Of a stretch of 6,130 nt of DNA, positions 1-4,946 are shown piece after piece (position 1 is the first letter of the stretch; each line of letters begins with the position of its first letter). The translations under genes were made by a program, and so were the position numbers. This DNA is from Candidatus Uhrbacteria bacterium (lineage in GTDB: Bacteria; Patescibacteriota; Patescibacteriia; UBA9934). Below the pieces are notes generated by a model. It saw only the letters and a list, made by a program, of their open reading frames with translations. It was not told the DNA's origin and made no database searches. The stretch lies in assembly GCA_030688135.1 (NCBI GenBank), contig JAUYIW010000010.1:1-6130 (forward strand), read 5' to 3'.

Positions 1-239
1 AGGCATGGAGTCTTAACAAAAAGGAAGCAGAAGAGCAGTACGACAAGTTTCTTGCACTTCTTTACAGCGAGATTGGTCGATCAGGTGAAGTAGTTCTACC
101 TGGCCTAGGTAAGTTTGCTAAGAAGCACCGCAATGCACGAATGGGCCGCAACCCTGCAACTGGTGAGACCATCCAGATTCCTGCAAAAACTGTTCTAAAG
201 TTCGCTGTTAACAAAGCAGCAAAAGACGCACTACTCTAA
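1..239 (+). CDS. HU-family DNA-binding protein, 3' part (5' end outside window)
   Basis: Nucleoid-associated protein that binds and bends DNA as a dimer. The visible 78 residues read in the frame ending TAA at 237-239. They carry the core GLGKF turn (about residues 34-38) and the DNA-binding beta-arm signature RMGRNPATGETIQIPAKT (46-63), including the proline that intercalates into DNA in HU/IHF. The end is KAAKDALL, the usual HU C-terminus. HU proteins are about 90 residues, so some 12-20 N-terminal residues lie before base 1. The VLPGLGKF form is a variant I associate with CPR-type HU rather than the E. coli VGFGTF form. An intrinsic terminator starts 16 bases after the stop, so this gene ends its own transcript. 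The HU/IHF family call is very secure; the subtype cannot be settled. Confidence 0.93.
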   Translation, partial: AWSLNKKEAEEQYDKFLALLYSEIGRSGEVVLPGLGKFAKKHRNARMGRNPATGETIQIPAKTVLKFAVNKAAKDALL

Positions 240-254
240 AATCAATGGAAGAAG

Positions 255-278
255 ACTCCCCACCCCGGGGAGTTTTTT
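255..278 (+). terminator. Intrinsic terminator of the HU gene
   Basis: A perfect 7-bp stem ACTCCCC (255-261) / GGGGAGT (267-273) has a 5-nt loop and runs into a T tract (273-278). It lies 16 bases after the HU stop codon and separates that gene from the LCP gene. Textbook intrinsic terminator geometry. Confidence 0.9.
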
Positions 279-445
279 GTTTGGAATGGATTCATAGTAA
301 GCTTTTCGACTAACCACTGGGGTGGGGTTGAAATTCGAGGAGCGAGTGAAGCGTTAGCAATCAGAACCCTCAATGATCTATGCACTGAGCCATAGCGAGC
401 AACTTGATCAATTCCAGAATTTAAGGTAATTTGGCGCCAGAAAGT

Positions 446-1618
446 ATGAAGAGAATTATAACAATTTTATTGATTATTGCAGGCGTTGGAGCGGTTGGCT
501 TTTTTACGTTTGCCCAAATGGGCGGCGAATCAACAGACGATTCGGTTCAGGCAGTGGTTGACGTTGTACTTGCGGGGCGCGAGCAGGTTCTTTTAGAAGA
601 GGGGAGTCCTGATTTTGGCACTGCTTCAGAAATTAATGTTTTGCTTCTTGGTCTCGATGCACGCAAGGGAAATACAGAACCGCATTGCGATGCTATTCAC
701 ATGTTTACACTTAATGTTGAAGACTGGACCATTTCAATTACTTCGGTGCCACGTGGAACTTATGCTTATATTCCACCAGGAACTTACGATGTTGGCGAAT
801 ATTATTTAGCAAATGCATGTTCTTATGCGGGACTTGAGTATGGCATTGGTGAGATTGAAAAGATTCTTGGTGTGAAGGCTGACTATGTTGCGTCGGTTGG
901 ATTTTCGCAGGTTATTGGCTTGGCACGTTTGTTCGAACTTCCAACTACCGAAACCCTTGAATGGCTTCGACATAGGCAAAGTTATGCAATCGGTGAACCA
1001 CAGCGTAGTCATAATCAGGCAGTTTTTATAAAAGACATGATTATTAATAGGCTTGGAAGTTTGGAGAGTACAGTTTCGCTACCATTTCAGTACCTAGCGT
1101 ACAGACTTATTGATACTGATATGGATTTTGGCACAGCACGAGCGTTAATTAGCGGTTATGTTGAGTCGGACATTCAAGATCGACCAGATGATATTTCACT
1201 TGCGATGAAGCCTTATTATCAAACTGTGGATTATCATTTAGATTTAGAAAATGCAGATGAGCAAATACAAAAGTTAATGGAGTATATTGGACCATTTTTA
1301 TCGAGCGATGATTTTAGTGGGCGCACGCTTGAAGACGTGCAGGATGAGCTTGAGGTTTTTGTACGCGCTCGTTTAGACTCTCACGAATCAATTAATGAAC
1401 TTTATCAACAAAAGATTTGGTTGCAGATTGAAGACGATGAAACACGTGAGGAGTTTCATTATGATTTTGTACGACGTTATGTTGAAGAGGTAAAAGAGGA
1501 GAGTCGCGATGCTGCGATCGATGCAGTGAGTGCTTATATTTTAGAAAAAACAACTTTAGGACTCGATGACGCCGTTCAGCATGGAAGAGAATTAATGGCC
1601 GGGTTGGTCAGTGAGTAG
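446..1618 (+). CDS. LytR-CpsA-Psr (LCP) family membrane-anchored protein, compact form
   Basis: LCP proteins move lipid-linked glycopolymers onto peptidoglycan outside the membrane. From ATG 446 (390 aa), residues 4-22 form a membrane anchor after Lys-Arg, giving N-in/C-out topology. The LCP domain follows: NVLLLGLDAR (64-73), CDAIH with Asp82, ITSVPRGT (98-105) with Arg103, WLRHR (173-177) and a degenerate RSHNQ (Arg187, Gln191) matching the family's R..RQ motif. It is odd in two ways: PRDT has become PRGT, and the stretch between the central strand and WLRHR is only about 20 residues, lacking the usual GG(I/V) segment. The C-terminal third (about 245-390) is acidic, helical and unrecognised. 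TTG 431 is an alternative start (395 aa) with AAGG only 4 bases upstream; ATG 446 fits the anchor better but has no clear ribosome binding site. A weak promoter candidate is TTGATC (404-409) with TAATTT (427-432). The family call is fairly sure, activity less so. Confidence 0.82.
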   Translation: MKRIITILLIIAGVGAVGFFTFAQMGGESTDDSVQAVVDVVLAGREQVLLEEGSPDFGTASEINVLLLGLDARKGNTEPHCDAIHMFTLNVEDWTISITSVPRGTYAYIPPGTYDVGEYYLANACSYAGLEYGIGEIEKILGVKADYVASVGFSQVIGLARLFELPTTETLEWLRHRQSYAIGEPQRSHNQAVFIKDMIINRLGSLESTVSLPFQYLAYRLIDTDMDFGTARALISGYVESDIQDRPDDISLAMKPYYQTVDYHLDLENADEQIQKLMEYIGPFLSSDDFSGRTLEDVQDELEVFVRARLDSHESINELYQQKIWLQIEDDETREEFHYDFVRRYVEEVKEESRDAAIDAVSAYILEKTTLGLDDAVQHGRELMAGLVSE

Positions 1619-1656
1619 GATCGGTCAAAATGTCGGACAATTTTTCAAAATAAACA

Positions 1657-1680
1657 CCCCGGACCATTTCTGATCCGGGG
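1657..1680 (+). terminator. Probable terminator hairpin after the LCP gene
   Basis: A perfect 7-bp GC-rich stem CCCCGGA (1657-1663) / TCCGGGG (1674-1680) with a 10-nt loop lies 38 bases after the LCP stop. The sequence after it (TAGTTTGAT) is a poor T tract, so termination may be inefficient. It could equally act as an mRNA-end stabilising hairpin. Confidence 0.6.
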
Positions 1681-1731
1681 TAGTTTGATACACGGAGGAT
1701 CTAGCCCTACTAGCTCTTTAGCTTCTCGTAA

Positions 1732-1752
1732 CATGATTATGCTATAATCATG
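1732..1752 (+). promoter_or_regulatory. Extended -10 promoter inside a perfect 21-bp palindrome (candidate operator)
   Basis: The -10 box TATAAT (1743-1748) is preceded by TG at 1740-1741, making an extended -10 (TGCTATAAT) that can work without a -35; none is clear. The box lies in a perfect inverted repeat, CATGATTAT (1732-1740), spacer GCT, ATAATCATG (1744-1752). A protein bound here would block RNA polymerase directly. Predicted transcription begins about 1755-1757, at or next to the start codon. The promoter is strongly supported by sequence; the operator role is inference. Confidence 0.75.
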
Positions 1753-1756
1753 TCGT

Positions 1757-2629
1757 ATGATGATTATAAAATCAGATGGAAGTAAAGTGGAATATGACGG
1801 CGCTAAGTTGCGTCGGAGTATTTCTAGAACTGGAGCAAGGAAACAGTTGGTTGAAGACGTTGCTGCGGATGTTGAAGCTCAAATTAAGGAAGGGATGACC
1901 ACCGGTGAAATCTACAGAGTTGTTAGAGAAGAGTTAAAAAAACAGAGTAGTTGTTTTGCGTGTCGGTATAATTTGCGAGCAGGAATATTAAAGCTTGGGC
2001 CTGCTGGATTCAAGTTTGAAAAATATGTTGCATCAATTTTAAAGGCATACCAATATAATGCCTATGTGCCAGAGGATGATCTTGAAGGATCATGTGTAAT
2101 GCACGAAGTAGATGTTATTGCAGAAAAAAATGGGAGGAGATTTTTTATTGAGGCAAAGTTTAGAAATAGATTTCAAGATAACGTAGATTTAAAAGATACT
2201 ATGGCTACGTGGTCTCGTTTCTTGGATTTGGTAGATGGTGCAGCTGTTGGTAAGTGTCCTCATTTTGATGAGGTTTGGATTGTAACCAACGCTCAGTTTA
2301 GCGATCACGCTTTGAAGTTTGGAGTCTGCAAAGGCATCCATATGATTGGCTGGAACGAGCCTGATGAGCGGCCTCTTGCAGGAATGGTTGATAATATGAC
2401 TCTTTATCCAATTACAGTGCTCGATGGTATGAAGCAATCCGAACTTGAGGCATTTTCTGAGCATGACATTATGCTTTGTCGTGAGGTAGTTGATTTTGAT
2501 CCCGAAGAGCTAGCTGGAAAGATTGGGTTTTCAGAAGAGCGCGCGAGCGATGTAATTGCGCAATGCGCTGAAGTGATTTCTGAGCATCACGCCGAAAACG
2601 AACCTGAACATGCATCTCGTAGAACATAA
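1757..2629 (+). CDS. ATP-cone domain fused to a PD-(D/E)XK (Mrr-like) nuclease domain
   Basis: A 290-residue two-domain protein. Residues about 2-75 form an ATP-cone, the nucleotide-sensing domain of NrdR and ribonucleotide reductases (IIKSDGSKVEYDGAKLRRSI, then EGMTTGEIYRVV and RYNLRAGI). Residues about 80-200 form a type IV restriction endonuclease/Mrr-like fold: GFKFEKYVASIL with Glu88, then HEVDV with Asp119 and FFIEAKF with Glu132 and Lys134, the PD-(D/E)XK catalytic set. WIVTNAQFS and HMIGWN (194-200) complete the core. The tail (about 205-275) holds YPITVL, the IMLCREVVD segment and a small helical HhH-like stretch. I recognise this domain order from similar Bacteroidetes proteins of unknown function. 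All nuclease residues are intact, suggesting nucleotide-gated DNA cleavage; that activity is inferred. ATG 1757 and 1760 are both possible starts. No Shine-Dalgarno is present and the message is probably leaderless. It looks monocistronic. Confidence 0.88.
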   Translation: MMIIKSDGSKVEYDGAKLRRSISRTGARKQLVEDVAADVEAQIKEGMTTGEIYRVVREELKKQSSCFACRYNLRAGILKLGPAGFKFEKYVASILKAYQYNAYVPEDDLEGSCVMHEVDVIAEKNGRRFFIEAKFRNRFQDNVDLKDTMATWSRFLDLVDGAAVGKCPHFDEVWIVTNAQFSDHALKFGVCKGIHMIGWNEPDERPLAGMVDNMTLYPITVLDGMKQSELEAFSEHDIMLCREVVDFDPEELAGKIGFSEERASDVIAQCAEVISEHHAENEPEHASRRT

Positions 2630-2630
2630 A

Positions 2631-2656
2631 AAATCAGACCCACACGGGTCTGATTT
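2631..2656. terminator. Bidirectional terminator between convergent genes
   Basis: A perfect 11-bp stem AAATCAGACCC (2631-2641) / GGGTCTGATTT (2646-2656) with loop ACAC lies between the ATP-cone nuclease stop (2629) and the end of rpmB (2669). Read on the plus strand it runs into TTTAATTTT; on the minus strand it runs into a clean TTTTTT. One element therefore closes both transcripts, the minus one more strongly. Confidence 0.9.
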
Positions 2657-2668
2657 AATTTTCAGTCT

Positions 2669-2899
2669 TTATTCGCACAACTTTTTAAGGTCATACTTTT
2701 TTCCTTCTTTTCGCCACTTTGTAAGTGTTCGAAGTCCGCGAGCAGAAATTAGAATCGACATAAGTTTACCAGTAGCTGGGTTTAAAAGTCGTTTCTTTTG
2801 CAGATTAGGAATCTGTCTGCGTTTTGTTTTTCTTTTTGAGTGACTGACATTGTGCCCTGTTAAAGGCTTTTTTCCAGTCAATTCGCATGTTCTAGACAT
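2669..2899 (-). CDS. rpmB: 50S ribosomal protein L28 (bL28)
   Basis: Structural protein of the large ribosomal subunit. The 76 residues begin MSRTCELTGKKPLTGHNVSH, the diagnostic bL28 N-terminus, and continue with SKRKTKRRQIPNLQKKR and the C-terminal core ISARGLRTL. The length matches the usual 60-80 residues, and the C-terminus carries a lysine-rich extension (TKWRKEGKKYDLKKLCE). The start was set at 2899 because the conserved protein begins there. An in-frame ATG at 2983 would add 28 residues with no L28 similarity, upstream of the likely promoter. There is no Shine-Dalgarno; the sequence just before the start is A/T-rich. The gene stands alone rather than next to rpmG, convergent with the ATP-cone nuclease gene. 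Identification is very secure. Confidence 0.95.
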   Translation of the reverse strand: MSRTCELTGKKPLTGHNVSHSKRKTKRRQIPNLQKKRLLNPATGKLMSILISARGLRTLTKWRKEGKKYDLKKLCE

Positions 2900-2932
2900 A
2901 TTTTTTGAGAAATTCTGATTTCTAAACTTTAA

Positions 2933-2963
2933 ATCATAAATTGATTGCGCGTGGAGTGTACAA
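2933..2963 (-). promoter_or_regulatory. Candidate rpmB promoter
   Basis: On the minus strand, TTGTAC (2963-2958) is followed after 19 bases by TATGAT (2938-2933), close to -35 and -10 consensus. The spacer is slightly long. Transcription would start near 2926, giving a short A/U-rich leader of about 26 bases before the rpmB start at 2899. Confidence 0.5.
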
Positions 2964-3015
2964 TAAATACTGATTTTTGGCAAGTGAACTTGGTTTCCGC
3001 ATTGTTCGATGCCGA

Positions 3016-3127
3016 CTGACGGCTGAATTTCGGCGTTTGCCTGACGACTATCTGTTCGTTGCTCGTTAAGCTCGCGTTTGATCGATCACTTTAGTAAAAC
3101 GAACAACTACGAACAAAGAGCCGTCAG
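3016..3127. repeat. Imperfect inverted repeat upstream of the glycosyltransferase gene
   Basis: The ends are a perfect 9-bp inverted pair, CTGACGGCT (3016-3024) and AGCCGTCAG (3119-3127). Inside, GTTCGTT (3054-3060) faces AACGAAC (3098-3104) and ACGAAC (3109-3114), and the middle holds the palindrome TGATCGATCA (3079-3088). The inner symmetry centres differ from the outer one, so it is a partly decayed or composite palindrome. AACGAAC recurs at 3158-3164, just upstream of the -10 box of the next gene. No reading frame fits, so it is a non-coding structured or dispersed repeat. Confidence 0.6.
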
Positions 3128-3173
3128 ACCAACGCGGCAATAGGTCGACAGGGCCGTAACGAACGATAAGGTA

Positions 3174-3182
3174 TGCTATAAT
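3174..3182 (+). promoter_or_regulatory. Extended -10 promoter of the glycosyltransferase gene
   Basis: TGCTATAAT (TG at 3174-3175, TATAAT 3177-3182) is a consensus extended -10. The same 11 bases, TATGCTATAAT, occur in the promoter of the ATP-cone nuclease gene. Only six bases separate it from the ATG at 3189, so the predicted first transcribed base is the A of the start codon, a leaderless arrangement. No convincing -35 is visible. Confidence 0.72.
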
Positions 3183-3188
3183 ACTCAC

Positions 3189-4556
3189 ATGTCAAAAGGA
3201 GGTAGTGGCGAAAGCCTTAAAAACATCGCTCATGTCGTAGCGGTGAACATGGGATATGGTCATGAAAGGCCAGCTCATGTTCTTCGCAGATTTGCTGTTG
3301 GAGGCAAAATCATAATTGCAAACGAATACGAGGGGATCCCAGAACACGATAAACGCCTTTGGGACAACGGGCGAAAAATATACGAGAAAATTTCACGCTT
3401 TAAAAAGGTGCCAATTTTGGGCAGAGTTGTTTTTAGTTTAATGGATGAATTACAAAAAATACCTGAGTTTTATCCTAGGCGTGATTTATCAAGTCCAAGC
3501 TTGCAAGTCAGAGAGCTTTATTATTTGATTCGTCAAAAGGATCATATGAGGCATTTGATTGAAAAGCTGTCTAAAAATCCAAAGCCTTTAGTGTGTACTT
3601 TTATGTCGCCTGCTTTTGCTGCTGAGGAGTTTGGTTATCCAGAAGAAATCTTTTGCCTTTGCACCGACGCTGATGTAAACCGTGCTTGGGCTCCACTTCA
3701 TCCAAGGAAGAGCAGAATTAGATACTTTGCTCCAAATGGTCGTGTAGTAGAACGGCTTCAACTTTATGGAGTGTCGCCTGGCAACGTTGAGCTTACTGGT
3801 TTCCCACTTCCAACCGAGAACGTAGGTGGCCTTGATGCAAAAGTCGCTCTTGTTGATCTTCAGCGTAGAATTTGCAACCTAGACCCGAATGGTATTTTTG
3901 TTGCGCATACTGGGCAGGCACTTACAACATATCTTGGTCCGCAGTATTGCAAAAATATCAAAACTAAACCGTCACAAGCTATTAACCTTGCTTTTGCTAT
4001 TGGTGGCGCTGGTGCTCAGCGGGAGAATGGTATTGTGATTGCAAAAAGCTTAAGTAGGGCGATTAAGCAGGGCAAGATTATTTTGCACTTGGTTGCTGGT
4101 ACTCGTCCTGATGTGGATGAATATTTTAGAAAAGAAATTAGAAACATTGGGCTTGGTGATGCGCTTAAAAAAGGTGGAATAAACATTTTGTTTGAAAAGG
4201 ATCGAGCAGAGTATTTTGAGAATTTTACAAAGTTAATGCGAAAGATTGACATTTTGTGGACTAAGCCAAGTGAACTCTCGTTCTACACTGGTCTTGGAAT
4301 TCCAGTTATTATGGCGCCAACAGTTGGTAGTCAGGAAGATTATAATCATAAATGGCTTGAGCAAGTAGGTGGAGGAATCGATCAGCTTGATCCACGCTAC
4401 GCTAATGAGTGGCTGTTTGACTGGATAGAGTCTGGGGCATTGGCGAGCAAAGCGTGGAATGGTTTTATTGAGGCTCCAACTCATGGCGCGTACCGTATTG
4501 CTGATGTTTTAATGGGCAGGCCAAATACAATTCATGAATTGCCGTTGGTTGTTTAG
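3189..4556 (+). CDS. GT-B fold glycosyltransferase-like protein (MurG / diacylglycerol glycosyltransferase-like)
   Basis: A 455-residue protein with the two-Rossmann layout of GT-B glycosyltransferases. The N-terminal half starts with strand IAHVVAVNMGYGHERPAHVL (13-32), the glycine/histidine loop typical of MurG and MGDG-synthase-like enzymes. PLVCTFMSPAF (133-143), LCTDADVNRAWAPLHP (157-172) and a nucleotide-sugar-type linker VELTGFPLP (200-208) follow. The C-terminal half holds NLAFAIGGAGAQ (266-277), a second Rossmann strand IILHLVAG (297-304), and the donor-site block LWTKPSELSFYTGLGIPVI (356-374) plus GSQEDYNHKWL (380-390), matching the KP.E.....G.P....P...QE..N pattern of MurG-type enzymes. 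No membrane segment or signal peptide is seen. The acceptor and donor are unknown; a lipid or envelope acceptor is inferred from the family. The insertion at about 209-262 is unusual. The start has no upstream Shine-Dalgarno, and codons 3-5 themselves spell AAAGGAGGT. It stands alone. Confidence 0.72.
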   Translation: MSKGGSGESLKNIAHVVAVNMGYGHERPAHVLRRFAVGGKIIIANEYEGIPEHDKRLWDNGRKIYEKISRFKKVPILGRVVFSLMDELQKIPEFYPRRDLSSPSLQVRELYYLIRQKDHMRHLIEKLSKNPKPLVCTFMSPAFAAEEFGYPEEIFCLCTDADVNRAWAPLHPRKSRIRYFAPNGRVVERLQLYGVSPGNVELTGFPLPTENVGGLDAKVALVDLQRRICNLDPNGIFVAHTGQALTTYLGPQYCKNIKTKPSQAINLAFAIGGAGAQRENGIVIAKSLSRAIKQGKIILHLVAGTRPDVDEYFRKEIRNIGLGDALKKGGINILFEKDRAEYFENFTKLMRKIDILWTKPSELSFYTGLGIPVIMAPTVGSQEDYNHKWLEQVGGGIDQLDPRYANEWLFDWIESGALASKAWNGFIEAPTHGAYRIADVLMGRPNTIHELPLVV

Positions 4557-4638
4557 GAGTCATAAAACGTAAAAGACGTTAAAAACCGTTCAAGGCAGTC
4601 GATTAACCCTACTCAGATCTCCATATCGCTATCTCAAA

Positions 4639-4679
4639 CGAATGCTAGAAATCTAAATCGAAAAGATTTCCAGTGTTCG
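4639..4679. repeat. 16-bp imperfect hairpin
   Basis: Arms 4639-4654 and 4664-4679 pair at 15 of 16 positions as RNA (two G-U pairs, one A-C mismatch) around a 9-nt loop AAATCGAAA. The inner seven pairs GAAATCT/AGATTTC are perfect. No T tract follows on either strand, so it is not a classic terminator. It could be a processing or stability hairpin for the glycosyltransferase mRNA, or a repeat remnant. Confidence 0.55.
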
Positions 4680-4772
4680 CTCGAAATGGTTATTATTTGT
4701 TTAAACTCAAAATTGGCATTTTTTGACAAAATAAGCGATGTTTGGGAAGATTCCATTCTCAACTCATAAGGG

Positions 4773-4933
4773 GGGACTGTTCCCAAGTAACTCGTTTGGC
4801 TCATTTGTCCAAACATTCGGCTGCGATTTGTTCAAAAAGCCTCGAAATAACTCTGTTATTCCTGCGTTTTTTGAACTTCGTCTCGCTCGAAGTTTGAACA
4901 AATGATCTCAAACAGTCATTCGGGAACAGTCCC
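4773..4933. repeat. 161-bp imperfect palindrome ending at a Shine-Dalgarno
   Basis: The ends are a perfect 12-bp pair, GGGACTGTTCCC (4773-4784) and GGGAACAGTCCC (4922-4933). The middle is a perfect AATAAC-TCT-GTTATT hairpin (4846-4860). Both share the same centre, base 4853, with no net insertion in either arm. Well-paired blocks in between are 4801-4814 with 4892-4905 (13 of 14) and 4830-4840 with 4866-4876 (all, one G-U). The whole would fold into a long hairpin as RNA or a cruciform as DNA. Terminal GGGA...TCCC arms resemble REP/MITE-type palindromic elements. It ends one base before the Shine-Dalgarno of the following gene. Confidence 0.85.
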
Positions 4934-4941
4934 AAAGGAGG
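4934..4941 (+). promoter_or_regulatory. Strong Shine-Dalgarno fixing the GTG start at 4947
   Basis: AAAGGAGG lies 5 bases before GTG 4947. It is the only strong upstream Shine-Dalgarno in the window and sets the start of the helical protein. It begins immediately after the right arm of the 161-bp palindrome, so in the mRNA it would sit directly at the base of that hairpin but unpaired. Confidence 0.85.
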
Positions 4942-4946
4942 TATAA

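Larger units (their letters stand above)
4557..4946. other. 390-base non-coding gap before the helical protein gene
   Basis: No credible gene fits here. It holds a minor AACGT/ACGTT dyad (4566-4580), a 41-base hairpin (4639-4679), a -35-like TTGACA (4723-4728) with only weak -10 candidates (AAGATT, 4747-4752), and a 161-bp palindrome (4773-4933). Minus-strand open frames crossing it run through the palindrome and show no recognisable protein. I see no clear terminator for the glycosyltransferase gene, so reading through into this gap is possible. Confidence 0.65.

Noticed and set aside
284..430. Palindromic element between HU and LCP genes (AGGAGCGAGTGAAGCG wording, AAATTC/GAATTT ends)
   Set aside because: Tracing the symmetry from the ends inward gave mostly mismatches, so no convincing dyad is present; the stretch otherwise only holds a weak promoter candidate.
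2900..2983. N-terminal extension of L28 from the ATG at 2983
   Set aside because: The extra 28 residues have no L28 similarity, and the start at 2899 matches the conserved N-terminus and lies downstream of the likely promoter.
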